Shown piece after piece: positions 15,505 through 23,633 of a stretch of 30,719 bases of DNA. The position numbers and the translations under genes were made by a program. Positions within the stretch are counted from its first letter, which is position 1. Each line of letters begins with the position of its first letter. The stretch is taken from NCBI GenBank assembly GCA_964347475.1, contig CAYFYY010000049.1:1-30719 (forward strand), in the 5' to 3' direction. The DNA comes from GCA-020356105 sp964347475 (GTDB lineage: Bacteria > Pseudomonadota > Alphaproteobacteria > UBA8366 > JADFVY01). The notes below the pieces were generated by a model. That model ran no database searches. It was given only the letters and a program-made list of their open reading frames with translations, and was not told the DNA's origin.

Positions 15505-16815
15505 CTACTGCCGGCCCTCCTCGCCGGCCGGCGTCTCCTCGTCCTGTCCGACCCCGGCCTGACCCTCCAGGTTCTTGGGATCGAAGACATTGCCGAACGT
15601 GCTCTGCCCGGGCTTCTCCGGCGGAGTCTTCTGTTCGCCTTCCTGCTGTTCGCCTTCCTGCTGTTCGCCTTCCTGCTGTCCGCCGACCCCGGCCTGGCCC
15701 TCCAGGTTCTTCGGGTCGAAGACGTTGCCGAAGGTCCCCGCACCCAGCCCCTGTGTCGCCGACTCGCCGCCCGGCTGCTCGGCACCGGGCAGCGACTGGC
15801 GGTACCGTTCCTCGAGCTGGCGCTGCCGCTCGAGCTTCTGCTGCAGCAGATCCGCCTTGCACTGCTCGGCGCTGTGCCCCATGGCCAGCCAGATGCCCGC
15901 CGCGGTCGCGACGACGACCATGACGCCCATGATCATCGCCGGGTTGCGCCTGAACAGGCCGCGCAGGACATCGCCTTCCGGCAGCCGGCGGGCCTTCTTC
16001 AGCTCCGCGCGCTTGTGCATCGCCTCGTAGAACAGGGCGCCGATCAGCGTCAGCATGATGATGATGAAGGCGACGGCGGAGATCGACGGATCGATGCCGA
16101 GCCGGACCTTCTGCGAGATGATCGTCGTGAAGGTGTGCAGGTGCGAGATCGTGAAGACGGTGGTGTTGTAGTTCTCGAACGAGGCGAGGAAGGCGATGAT
16201 GGCGGCGGAAATGATCGCGGGTTTGAGGAACGGCAGCAGGATCCGCCGGAAGGCCTGGACATTGGTTGCGCCGAGATCGAGCGCGGCCTCGATCTGGCCG
16301 GTGTCGAAGCGCTGCAGCCGGGCGATCAGCACCAGCATGCAGTAGGACGAAATGAAGCTGCCCTGGCCGAGCACGGTCAGGAAGATACCGTTGTAGAACA
16401 TGCTGTCGGTGCCGTAGCCGAACAGTTGCGCCGCGCGGTCCCAGAAGATCAGCGTCGAGATGCCGAGGACCACGCCGGGAATCAGGATCGGTGCGGTGAT
16501 CACCGTATAGACGACGGCGCGCGACGTCGGCCCGAGCCGGGCCAGGAACAGCGCCCCGGCCAGCCCCAGGGACACCGACAGCATCACCACGATGATGCCG
16601 ATGATCAGCGAGGTCAGCAGCCCGCTGTGCAGGCGCTCGTCGCCGGCCAGTTTGACGAACCACTCGAAGGTCAGGCAGTCCCACGGCGAGACGCGGGGAA
16701 AGCTGGAGCTGTTCAGCGCCGTGACCACCATGATGAACAGCGGCCCGAACAGGAAGCCGAAAAAGGCCAGCAGGTAGAGCCCGGTCACCCCGCGCGCGAG
16801 GATGCTCGGCCTCAT
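15505..16815 (-). CDS. PotC-type ABC permease with repeat-bearing C-terminal extension
   Basis: A 436-residue protein. Residues 1-275 are a complete PotC/spermidine-putrescine type permease with six predicted membrane segments and the EAA loop that docks on the ATPase (EAALDLGATNVQAFRRILLP, about 176-195). PotC proteins normally end there. This one continues: a basic segment (268-291), a predicted seventh membrane helix (about 293-313, MIMGVMVVVATAAGIWLAMG), a coiled-coil stretch (320-341) and an acidic low-complexity tail. The tail holds two copies of TFGNVFDPKNLEGQAGVG (361-378 and 406-423) around a QQEGE triplicate. By topology it should be periplasmic. The start overlaps the previous gene by four bases. 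The extension is continuous and in frame, so it is not an annotation artefact; its role is unknown. Confidence 0.88.
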   Translation of the reverse strand: MRPSILARGVTGLYLLAFFGFLFGPLFIMVVTALNSSSFPRVSPWDCLTFEWFVKLAGDERLHSGLLTSLIIGIIVVMLSVSLGLAGALFLARLGPTSRAVVYTVITAPILIPGVVLGISTLIFWDRAAQLFGYGTDSMFYNGIFLTVLGQGSFISSYCMLVLIARLQRFDTGQIEAALDLGATNVQAFRRILLPFLKPAIISAAIIAFLASFENYNTTVFTISHLHTFTTIISQKVRLGIDPSISAVAFIIIMLTLIGALFYEAMHKRAELKKARRLPEGDVLRGLFRRNPAMIMGVMVVVATAAGIWLAMGHSAEQCKADLLQQKLERQRQLEERYRQSLPGAEQPGGESATQGLGAGTFGNVFDPKNLEGQAGVGGQQEGEQQEGEQQEGEQKTPPEKPGQSTFGNVFDPKNLEGQAGVGQDEETPAGEEGRQ

Positions 16816-17741
16816 CGCCCGATCTCGCCGGCCTTGCCGCCGACCAGCTTGGTCACGCCGAGCACGATGGCCATGCAGGAGACCAGCAGGATGATCGCGT
16901 AGGCCGCGCCCCGGTTCCAGTTGAAGTATTCGAAGAAGCCCTGATAGATGATCTGGGTGAACCACAGGCTCGACGGCCCGCCGAGGATCTGCGGCGCGGC
17001 CAGCGCCCCGGCCGACAGCATGAACACCATGGTGCAGCCCGACACGATACCCTGCTTGGCGAAGGGCATGACGATGCGCCAGTGAATGCGCCACCAGGGC
17101 GAGCCCATGTCGCGCGCCGCCTCGATCTGGTTCTTGTCCAGGCTTTCGATCGCGCTGTACAGCGGGAAGATCATCAGCAGGATGTAGGCGTAGCCGAGGC
17201 CCGCGTAGAGCGCGACGTCGGCGCGGATGAAATCGATCGAGGCATCGATGACGCCGAGGGTCTTGAGCACCGTGTTGATCAGACCGGCGTCGCCGAAGAT
17301 GATGCGGAACGCGAAGGCGCGCAGGATCTCGTTGATCCAGTACGGCACGACCAGCGACAGCGCCAGCAGGCGCGCCCAGCTGCCGGTCGCGACCTTGGCC
17401 ATGTAGTAGGCGACCGGATAGCAGAAGACGAAATTGAACACCGTCACGAAGGCGGCGGCGACCAGCGTGCGCCCGAACACCGTCATGTCGACCCGGTTCC
17501 AGCCCTCCGGATTGCCGGGATGCCCGCGGTAGAAATATTCGTAGTTGGCGGTGGTGTACTGATCCAGTGGGCCGCCGATGTCGTCGGGTGCGAGCCGCGG
17601 CCGGAACGAGAAGTCGACCATCGTGATCTGCGGCAGCACCACCAGGACCAGCACCCAGAACGTCACCCCGAGCACCATGAACAGCGCCATGCCGGGTCCG
17701 TTCGTCGCGATGAATCGCCGGGCCGTCGCCGCGATGCCCAT
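16812..17741 (-). CDS. PotB-type ABC transporter permease
   Basis: A 309-residue inner-membrane permease of the polyamine/iron type. The first membrane segment (about 18-40) is followed by a large periplasmic loop containing FSFRPRLAPDD and the YEYFYRG region, then five further membrane segments. The EAA coupling motif is IEAARDMGSPWWRIHWRIVMP (about 217-237). The LVVPYWINEILRAFAFRIIF segment is typical for PotB/PotH proteins. It forms the heterodimeric channel with the downstream PotC-type protein, and its stop overlaps that gene's start by four bases. It starts 12 bases after the stop of the ATPase gene. Confidence 0.92.
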   Translation of the reverse strand: MGIAATARRFIATNGPGMALFMVLGVTFWVLVLVVLPQITMVDFSFRPRLAPDDIGGPLDQYTTANYEYFYRGHPGNPEGWNRVDMTVFGRTLVAAAFVTVFNFVFCYPVAYYMAKVATGSWARLLALSLVVPYWINEILRAFAFRIIFGDAGLINTVLKTLGVIDASIDFIRADVALYAGLGYAYILLMIFPLYSAIESLDKNQIEAARDMGSPWWRIHWRIVMPFAKQGIVSGCTMVFMLSAGALAAPQILGGPSSLWFTQIIYQGFFEYFNWNRGAAYAIILLVSCMAIVLGVTKLVGGKAGEIGR

Positions 17742-17753
17742 GGCCGCCCGCCC

Positions 17754-18866
17754 CTACTCCTCGTCCGCCATCGCGCCGGCGGGCAGCGCCACCGCCTGCT
17801 CCGGGTCGTAGGCGAGGGTGACTTCCTGGCCGACCGCCGAGGCCGCCCGCGCCTGGCCCCGGTTGGTCAGGGACATCTTGATATGGCTTCCGCCCTCGCC
17901 TTCGAGGAAGACGTGGTAGCTCTGTCCCTCGAACTCCTCGTTGGCGATGGTGGCCGCGATGCCGTTGCCGCCGCCCCCCGTCTCCGCGACGGCGAAGTTC
18001 TCGGGCCGGATGAAGACCATGGCACTGTCGCCGGGCTTCAGCGCGCCGCGCGCCGCCGTCGCGATGCGGGCCGGCAGATCGCCGAGCGCGGTCGCGACCA
18101 CCGCATGGCCGTTCTCGGCCGCCTTGACCGTACCGGCGAAATCGTTGTTCTCGCCGACGAAGGAGGCCACGAACGCGGTGGCCGGATCGTCATAGATCTC
18201 CTTGCCGTCGCCGACCTGCTCGATGACGCCCTCGCGCATCACCGCGATGTGGTCGGACATCGTCAGGGCCTCGCCCTGGTCATGCGTGATGTAGATGAAG
18301 GTCAGCCCGACGCGCTGCTGGATGGCGCGCAGCTCGGTGCGCATGTGCTGGCGCAGCTTGAGGTCGAGGGCCGACAGCGGCTCGTCGAGCAGCAGCACCT
18401 GCGGCTCGGCGGCCAGCGCGCGGGCCACCGCCACGCGCTGCTTCTGGCCGCCGGACAGCTCGTCGACCAGCTTGTCGCCCTGGCCGGGCAGGGCGATGAG
18501 CTCCAGGAGGTCCTCAGCGCGCTTGCGGCGTTCCGGCTTGGGCACCCCCCTGACCTCGAGCGAGAAGGCGATGTTCTCCCACACCTTCATCAGCGGGAAC
18601 AAGGCCAGGTTCTGGAAGATCAGCGCGGTCGGCCGCTTGTTGGGCCCGATGCCGGCCATGTCCCGGCCGCCGATCCGCACCCGCCCCTCGCTGGGCTCCT
18701 GGAAGCCGGACACCGTGCGCAGGATCGTCGTCTTGCCGCAGCCGGACGGGCCGAGGAACGAGAAGAACTCGCCCTCCTCCACCTTCACCGAGGCATCGCG
18801 GACCGCGACGAAATCGCCGAAGCGGATCCACAGATGCTCGAGTTCAACGCCAACGCCTGACTTCAT
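17754..18866 (-). CDS. PotA-type ABC transporter ATP-binding protein
   Basis: A 370-residue ATPase with a complete nucleotide-binding domain: Walker A GPSGCGKTT (39-47), Q-loop glutamine 85, signature LSGGQ (137-141), Walker B VLLLDEP (157-163), D-loop SALD and switch His195. Residues from about 240 form the regulatory TOBE/OB-fold domain typical of spermidine/putrescine and related importers (VFIRPENFAV and the following strands). It energises the adjacent PotB/PotC permeases. It lies in the operon after the binding protein, from which it is separated by 109 bases holding a strong hairpin, and 12 bases before the PotB gene. Confidence 0.93.
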   Translation of the reverse strand: MKSGVGVELEHLWIRFGDFVAVRDASVKVEEGEFFSFLGPSGCGKTTILRTVSGFQEPSEGRVRIGGRDMAGIGPNKRPTALIFQNLALFPLMKVWENIAFSLEVRGVPKPERRKRAEDLLELIALPGQGDKLVDELSGGQKQRVAVARALAAEPQVLLLDEPLSALDLKLRQHMRTELRAIQQRVGLTFIYITHDQGEALTMSDHIAVMREGVIEQVGDGKEIYDDPATAFVASFVGENNDFAGTVKAAENGHAVVATALGDLPARIATAARGALKPGDSAMVFIRPENFAVAETGGGGNGIAATIANEEFEGQSYHVFLEGEGGSHIKMSLTNRGQARAASAVGQEVTLAYDPEQAVALPAGAMADEE

Positions 18867-18933
18867 GAGATGCCCCCCGCCGGGTGCCGCCCCCTATCGC
18901 CGCGGGCCGCCGGCCGCGCGTCCGCGAAACGGG

Positions 18934-18959
18934 GCTCCGGGCCCTGGCGGGCCCGGAGC
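18934..18959 (-). terminator. Intercistronic hairpin between potD-like and potA-like genes
   Basis: GCTCCGGGCCC (18934-18944) and GGGCCCGGAGC (18949-18959) pair perfectly over a four-base loop. It begins 17 bases after the stop of the binding-protein gene and 68 bases before the ATPase start. No T-run follows. It is probably a partial terminator or mRNA stabiliser that favours binding-protein expression. Confidence 0.6.
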
Positions 18960-18975
18960 GGTCACCCGACTGCCG

Positions 18976-20145
18976 TCAGGCGCTCTCGAACTTGTTCACG
19001 TACTCGGTGCGGACGTCCGAATACCAGGGCTGCGTCGGCGGCCACGGATTCAGGTTCGACAGCGCGTTGCCCGGATAGGCGTCGCCGAAGTTCTTGGCGT
19101 ACTGCGCGCTGGCGAACTTGTCCGCGCCGAGGACCGGCGAGTTGTAGCCATGCGTGTCGATCGCCCTGCCCGCCGGTTCGGCGTCGTATGCGACCTCGAT
19201 GAAGGCGTAGATCTGGTCGATGTTCCTGGCGCCCGTGGGGATCGCAATGCCGTCGACCCAGGCCATCGCGCCCTCCTTGGGCGCCCGGTACATGACCGGC
19301 TCGCCGGCGTTCTTCAGCGCCAGCGGCGGGCCGTCCCAGGTCTGGCCGACGATCACGCCCTCGTTCATCAGGCCGTTCTTCTGGGTGTCGCCGTCGTTCC
19401 ACAGGATCTTGACGTTCTTCTTGTGCCTGATGCACCACGCCGTGACCTTCTCCCACGCCTTGCGCATGTCGGCCTCGCTCTTGTACCCGGCCCACATGGC
19501 GCCGGGCTCGAGCTCGCCGATGGTCTCCATGTACAGGCCGGCGCACAGCATCATCGAGTGCGGGCGGCCCATCGTCTTGCCGGCGTTCTCGTCGGCCCAG
19601 ACGTCGCCATAGCTCGGGAACTGGCCCTTCGGCGCCCATTTGTCGGTGCGCCAGGCGATGCCTTCGGTGCCCCAGATGTGCGGCAGCCAGTGCGAGCCCT
19701 TGCCGCCGAAGTTCCACAGATCGTCGCCGATCTTGGCCATGGCGGGGTTCACCTTGTCGATCGGCACCCGCTCCATGTCGATCGGCTGCAGCAGCTTCTC
19801 GACCTCCCACTGCGGGGCGCGGTCGTTGGTCGGGCTGACGATGTCGTAGCCCTGGCCCTTCGAAGCCTTGAGCTTGTTGAGCAGCTCCTCGTTGGAGCCG
19901 ATGCCGGTGTAGTTGATCTTGATGCCGGTCCTGTCCATCACCGCCTTGGTGAAGTCGGGCGGCAGGTAGTCGGACCACATCATGATGTTGATCTCGCCCG
20001 AGGACGAAAGGGCGTTTCTCACGTAGAACGGGCCGACCGCCGCGACGGCGCCTGCGGCCGCCGCGCCGCGAAGCACCGTCCGCCGCGTGAAGGCCTTCGC
20101 CGCACGCTGCGTTGCGGCACTCGATTCCTTCGAACTGTTTCTCAT
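18976..20145 (-). CDS. PotD/PotF-type extracellular solute-binding protein
   Basis: A 389-residue binding protein. Residues about 18-45 form a twin-arginine signal (FTRRTVLRGAAAAGAVAAVG). The mature part begins EINIMMWSDYLPP, typical of the spermidine/putrescine-binding group, and contains GYDIVSPTND, GIAWRTDKWAP and the long DGDTQKNGLMNEGVIVGQTWDG segment of the second lobe. The likely ligand is a polyamine or related cation, but members of this group also carry other amines or organic ligands. The start at 20145 has GGGAG ten bases upstream. An in-frame ATG at 20223 would add 26 residues but falls inside a motif conserved upstream of tauA, so it is rejected. It is the first gene of the operon with the ATPase and two permeases. 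Confidence 0.88.
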   Translation of the reverse strand: MRNSSKESSAATQRAAKAFTRRTVLRGAAAAGAVAAVGPFYVRNALSSSGEINIMMWSDYLPPDFTKAVMDRTGIKINYTGIGSNEELLNKLKASKGQGYDIVSPTNDRAPQWEVEKLLQPIDMERVPIDKVNPAMAKIGDDLWNFGGKGSHWLPHIWGTEGIAWRTDKWAPKGQFPSYGDVWADENAGKTMGRPHSMMLCAGLYMETIGELEPGAMWAGYKSEADMRKAWEKVTAWCIRHKKNVKILWNDGDTQKNGLMNEGVIVGQTWDGPPLALKNAGEPVMYRAPKEGAMAWVDGIAIPTGARNIDQIYAFIEVAYDAEPAGRAIDTHGYNSPVLGADKFASAQYAKNFGDAYPGNALSNLNPWPPTQPWYSDVRTEYVNKFESA

Positions 20146-20220
20146 TTTCGGTGTTCTCCCTGGTTTCGCGGGGTCGTCGCGGGCCCCACCTCTTGCCCGG
20201 CACACGTCGCCGATTAGTGC

Positions 20221-20254
20221 CATGTTAATGCGGGAAATTCCGGCACCGCAAGCG
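20221..20254 (-). promoter_or_regulatory. Conserved 34-bp motif upstream of the potD-like gene (copy A)
   Basis: Read on the minus strand it runs from CGCTTGC through GAATTT and CCGC to TTAACATG and matches 23600-23633 at 28 of 34 positions, in the same orientation relative to the following binding-protein gene. TTGCGG and TTAACA are 17 bases apart, so it could be a promoter with a weak -10; an operator is the alternative. A second block (GTGACAG, plus strand) starts exactly 134 bases further on in both copies. Confidence 0.45.
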
Positions 20255-20457
20255 GCAAGAGGACGGCGGCTCGCGACCCGCTGCGGCGGCCTGTCCGCCG
20301 CCGGATTGCGTTCAACCGAATACGCCGTTGAATCCTATGACTTAATTCCCGGACGTGACAGTTCCGTTCAATCGCATGGGCCAATGCCGACGGCTGCGGT
20401 CGCGCCGCCCTGCGGCGGTCCCGTTCCAGGACCGCAGATCGGCGGCGGCCGGGCGGT

Positions 20458-21366
20458 CTACATCATGCCCTTCCAGGGGACGAAGGCGCGCTCGAGCCAG
20501 CGCATCAGGGAGTCGAAGACAAAGGCGATCAGGCCGATCACGATGATCCCGAGGAACACGATGTCGGTTGCAAGGAAGCGTGCCGCGTTCAGCACCATGA
20601 CGCCGATTCCCGCTTTCGCGGCGACCATTTCGGCCGCGACCAGGGTGGTCCAGCCGAAGGCGATCGCGATCCGCATGCCGGTCAGGATCTCGGGCATGGC
20701 CGCTTTCAGCACCACGTGCCGGACGACCTGGTTGTGGGTCGCGCCCATGGAATACGCCGCATGGATCTGCTCGATCGAGCAGGACCGGACCCCGGCGCGC
20801 GCACTGATCGCCAGCGGCGCGAAGCAGGCCAGGTAGAGCAGGATGATCTTGCCGGACTCGCCGATGCCGAACCAGATGATCGTGAGCGGCAGATAGGCGA
20901 GCGGGGGTATCGGCCGGTAGAACTCGATGGGCGGGTCGAAGATGCCGCGCGCGTAGCGGTTCATCCCCATGGCGATGCCGATCGGAATCCCCGTCACGAC
21001 GGCGAGAAAGAACGAGATGAAGACGCGATAGAGGCTCCAGAGAATATGCATGTGAAGCGGATTCTCGCTGAACCCTTCGCACTCGACCGCGACTTCGCCC
21101 GCGGCGCCGACCGCCACCAGGGCGGATTGCCAGTAGTACTCGATACAGGAGATCTTGACGAACTTGCCGAACACCATCTCGGGCGAGGGCACGAACAGCG
21201 GCCGCACCAGGTTCAGGTTCGTGACCAGCCACCAGGCCAGCAGCATCGCGACGATGGTGGCGACTTTGATGTGGGTGCTCTTGCCGGTTCCGGGCTGTCC
21301 GTAGGCGTCCTGGAACTCCCGGCTGGTGCCGGAAAACCACGCGCGGGGATTGAGCCTGATCTTCAT
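20458..21366 (-). CDS. tauC: Taurine ABC transporter permease (TauC)
   Basis: A 302-residue inner-membrane permease closely resembling TauC. Segments shared with the family are RPLFVPSPEMV, GIPIGIAMGMNRYARGIFDP, EFYRPIPPLAYLPLTIIWFGIGE, the coupling loop AAYSMGATHNQVVRHVVLKAAMPEILTG, GWTTLVAAEMVAA and the C-terminal LERAFVPWKGM. It is about 27 residues longer than E. coli TauC; most of the excess lies at about residues 70-105, where a polar insert (YYWQSALVAV to ECEGFSENPLHM) replaces a short loop, predicted on the periplasmic side. It overlaps the ATPase gene by four bases and is the last gene of the taurine operon. The following 312-base gap to the potD-like gene contains the conserved motif at 20221 and no gene. 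Confidence 0.92.
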   Translation of the reverse strand: MKIRLNPRAWFSGTSREFQDAYGQPGTGKSTHIKVATIVAMLLAWWLVTNLNLVRPLFVPSPEMVFGKFVKISCIEYYWQSALVAVGAAGEVAVECEGFSENPLHMHILWSLYRVFISFFLAVVTGIPIGIAMGMNRYARGIFDPPIEFYRPIPPLAYLPLTIIWFGIGESGKIILLYLACFAPLAISARAGVRSCSIEQIHAAYSMGATHNQVVRHVVLKAAMPEILTGMRIAIAFGWTTLVAAEMVAAKAGIGVMVLNAARFLATDIVFLGIIVIGLIAFVFDSLMRWLERAFVPWKGMM

Positions 21367-22169
21367 CGGACCCTGGCCTCCAGCTCGTCGACCTCCTCGC
21401 CGTGGATGATCGAGAGGACCTCCTCGCGGATCTTGATGAACGCCGGATCCGACTTGATGCGCCGCGCGTTGCCTTCCTTCAGGAACTGCGCCGAGAAACC
21501 CAGATCGTACGAATGCGTGATGCGACCGGGGCGCGGCGACATGACGATCAGCTTGGTCGCGAGGAACAACGCCTCCTCGACGCTGTGGGTGATGAAGAAC
21601 ACGATCTTCCGGGTCCGCTTCCAGACCTTGAGGATCAGCTCCTGCATGTTCTCACGCGTGAAGGCATCGAGCGCGCCGAGCGGCTCGTCCATCAGCAGGA
21701 TTTCGGGATCCGACGTCAGCGCCCGGGCCAGGCCGACGCGCTGCTGCATGCCGCCCGACAGCTTGTAGACGGGATAGTTGACGAACTCGGTCAGGCCCAC
21801 GAGCTCGAGATTTTCCCTGGCCACGGAGAGGCGATCGCGCTCGCGGACCCCCTGGAGCTTGAGGCCGAAGGCGGCGTTCTCGATCACGTTCAGCCACGGC
21901 AGCAGCGCGTGCTTCTGGAAGACGACGCCGCGGTCGGCCCCGGGACCCGCGATCGCCTTGCCGTGCAGCGTGATGCGGCCCGACGTCGGCTGCAGGAAGC
22001 CAGCCAGGAGATTCAGCAGCGTTGTCTTGCCGCAGCCGGACGCGCCGAGGGCGACGACGAACTCCTCGGGATGGAAATCGAGATTGACGTGATTGAGGGC
22101 GGTAACGCTGCCGCCGCCATGCGATGGGAACACCATCGACACGTCTTCGACCTTGAGGATGGCTGTCAT
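21363..22169 (-). CDS. tauB: Taurine ABC transporter ATP-binding protein (TauB)
   Basis: A 268-residue ATPase of the nitrate/sulfonate/taurine group. It shows Walker A GASGCGKTT (42-50), the GPGADRGVVFQ stretch with Q-loop Gln85 followed by LLPWLNV typical of TauB/SsuB, signature LSGGM (137-141), Walker B ILLMDEP (157-163), D-loop GALD and switch His195 (FFITHSVEEA). The C-terminal region with SPRPGRI and RRIKSDPAF also matches TauB. The ATG at 22169 is chosen because it starts the conserved domain; an upstream in-frame start lacks support. It is translationally coupled to tauC by a four-base overlap and follows tauA after a 126-base gap holding a perfect hairpin. Confidence 0.93.
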   Translation of the reverse strand: MTAILKVEDVSMVFPSHGGGSVTALNHVNLDFHPEEFVVALGASGCGKTTLLNLLAGFLQPTSGRITLHGKAIAGPGADRGVVFQKHALLPWLNVIENAAFGLKLQGVRERDRLSVARENLELVGLTEFVNYPVYKLSGGMQQRVGLARALTSDPEILLMDEPLGALDAFTRENMQELILKVWKRTRKIVFFITHSVEEALFLATKLIVMSPRPGRITHSYDLGFSAQFLKEGNARRIKSDPAFIKIREEVLSIIHGEEVDELEARVR

Positions 22170-22251
22170 GTCGCGTCCGGTCCCTTTGGCTTGGCCCCGG
22201 CCCACCGGTTGCGCCGTGCTGCCGGGCGGTTCGTCCCGAAAGGGGGAAGGA

Positions 22252-22279
22252 AGGTCCCGGGCGCAGCGGCCCGGGACCT
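22252..22279 (-). terminator. Intercistronic hairpin between tauA and tauB
   Basis: AGGTCCCGGGC (22252-22262) and GCCCGGGACCT (22269-22279) pair perfectly over a six-base loop. It lies 17 bases after the tauA stop. No T-run follows. It is probably a partial terminator or 3' stabiliser raising TauA over TauB and TauC. Confidence 0.6.
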
Positions 22280-22295
22280 CCGTGTCGTCAGGCGA

Positions 22296-23282
22296 TTAGC
22301 ATGCGCCGTCCAGGGCCATTTTCGCGAACCTGGGATTCGAGGCGTCCTTGTAGCTGTCGAGCACCCGGTCGATCTTGCCCTGCGACTTCAGGAACTCCGA
22401 CGTCGCCTTCAGGGCGTTCGCGACCCCGCCGCCGAGCCAGGTTTCGGACACCTGCTCCTCCAGGGTCGGGTAGTCGTACAGGGCGAGCACCGCGCCGACC
22501 TGGTCCGGCTGGCCCGACACCGCCTTGGCGATCGCCTTGGCCTTTGCCGTACCGGGGCCGTAGTCGTTGGGGTTGGCCCGGTAATCGGCATCCGCGGCGG
22601 CGACCATCTTGATCCACTGGCACATGAACTGCGGGTCCTTGTCGGTAAAGCCCTTGCGCGCGACCATGGCGTCGAACGTCGCCTTGCCCCACTGCGACAG
22701 CAGGCCCGAGGACAGTAGCACGTGGCCGTCGGCCTTCATCTTGCCGAGCGCCGGGTCCCAGACGAATCCGCCGTCGATGTCGCCACGGGTCCAGGCGGCG
22801 ACCATGTCCGGCGGCGACATGTCGATGACGTTGACCCTCTTGGCGTCGAGTCCGAGCTGCTCGAGCGCGAACATCATGTGGAAATGGGTGGTCGAGCCGA
22901 ACGGCACGGCGATCGTCTTGCCGACCATGTCCTGCGGCGCCTTGATGTTCTTCCGTACGACGAGCGCCTCGGCATTGTTGATGTTGTCGTAGATGTATAC
23001 GACCTGCATATCGACGCCACGGCTATACCCAGCCGCGGTCGGCGAAGACCCGTTGAGGGAGATGTCGATCGAGCCGGACGCCATCGCGTTGATGACTTCG
23101 GTTCCCGAGTTGAACTGGAAGAATTCGATGCTCTTGCCGCCGAGTCCTTCCGTCTTGAGCTTCTCCATGTTCGCCTTCCAGGGTCCGTAAACCAGCTGGT
23201 AGCCGATCTTGACATCCGCGGCGTTCGCGCCGCTGGCCAGGAAGGCCGTAACGGCCAGAAAAACAACAATCATCGTGCGCAT
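22296..23282 (-). CDS. tauA: Taurine-type solute-binding protein (TauA family)
   Basis: A 328-residue periplasmic binding protein. Residues 1-21 form a Sec signal peptide cleaved after GANA. The mature part matches TauA along its length: KIGYQ strand, FNSGTEVINAMASGSIDISL, NGSSPTAAGYSRGV, EALVVRKNIKAPQDMVGKTI, AVPFGSTTHFHMMFALEQLG, VIDMSPPDMVAAWTRGDIDG and FVWDPALGKM. The expected ligand is taurine or a close analogue; since the divergent operon handles 2-aminoethylphosphonate, a structurally similar ligand cannot be excluded. GGGAG lies seven bases before the start. No taurine dioxygenase (TauD) or taurine aminotransferase/Xsc genes are present in the window, so the catabolic step must be encoded elsewhere. 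Confidence 0.92.
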   Translation of the reverse strand: MRTMIVVFLAVTAFLASGANAADVKIGYQLVYGPWKANMEKLKTEGLGGKSIEFFQFNSGTEVINAMASGSIDISLNGSSPTAAGYSRGVDMQVVYIYDNINNAEALVVRKNIKAPQDMVGKTIAVPFGSTTHFHMMFALEQLGLDAKRVNVIDMSPPDMVAAWTRGDIDGGFVWDPALGKMKADGHVLLSSGLLSQWGKATFDAMVARKGFTDKDPQFMCQWIKMVAAADADYRANPNDYGPGTAKAKAIAKAVSGQPDQVGAVLALYDYPTLEEQVSETWLGGGVANALKATSEFLKSQGKIDRVLDSYKDASNPRFAKMALDGAC

Positions 23283-23592
23283 TTTGATCTCCCGTACTCT
23301 CTGTGATTACGTCCGACGGCGCATGTGCCCCATCCGACGGCGACGAAACGCCTCTTTCCTCTCGCCCCCCGCCGTATGCGACGCCGGCCGGATGTGAACG
23401 GCGTGCCCGTCGACCGTTGAGCCGCTGCCAGCGCTCACGCGCCGCCTGGGCTGAGCGGACGCCGAACGCACGCCAGTCGCTTTGACCGTCCGGACAGGCG
23501 CGGTCGTCTGTATCTTTGTTGCCGAGACTCGCTCCCTGTTCACTTCAATGGGGCCACGTTATCGACCCTTCTGGGTTGGCCGGCGAATTCGG

Positions 23593-23607
23593 TTAACAGC
23601 ATGTTAA
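23593..23607. promoter_or_regulatory. Palindromic site TTAACA-GCA-TGTTAA in the tauA/phosphonate divergent region
   Basis: Six-base arms pair perfectly around a three-base spacer, overlapping the edge of the conserved motif at 23600. In the potD-like copy the second arm (TGTTAA) is retained and the first is degenerate. A dimeric regulator binding here could control the taurine operon, the phosphonate operon or both. Confidence 0.4.
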
Positions 23608-23633
23608 AGCGGAAAATTCGCGAACTGCAAGCG
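23600..23633 (-). promoter_or_regulatory. Conserved 34-bp motif upstream of tauA (copy B)
   Basis: It matches the motif at 20221-20254 at 28 of 34 positions in the same orientation relative to the downstream binding-protein gene. TTGCAG and TTAACA are 17 bases apart on the minus strand. It lies 318 bases before tauA, within the 679-base divergent gap 23283-23961, which otherwise holds no gene that I can support. Confidence 0.45.

Noticed and set aside
15505..15870. The possibility that the PotC tail is a separate gene joined by a frameshift or annotation error
   Set aside because: The frame is continuous from the permease domain through the seventh helix to the tail, with no internal start and ribosome-binding site that would mark a separate gene.
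17082..18860. A 592-codon plus-strand frame opposite the potB/potA-like genes
   Set aside because: Shadow frame; the minus-strand genes carry complete permease and ATPase motifs and operon spacing.
20146..20223. Upstream ATG at 20223 for the potD-like gene
   Set aside because: The Tat signal would begin unusually late, and the ATG lies inside a motif conserved as noncoding DNA upstream of tauA.
20430..20460. A terminator after tauC
   Set aside because: Only a six-base stem with a long loop can be drawn, with no T-run; read-through towards the potD-like gene cannot be excluded.
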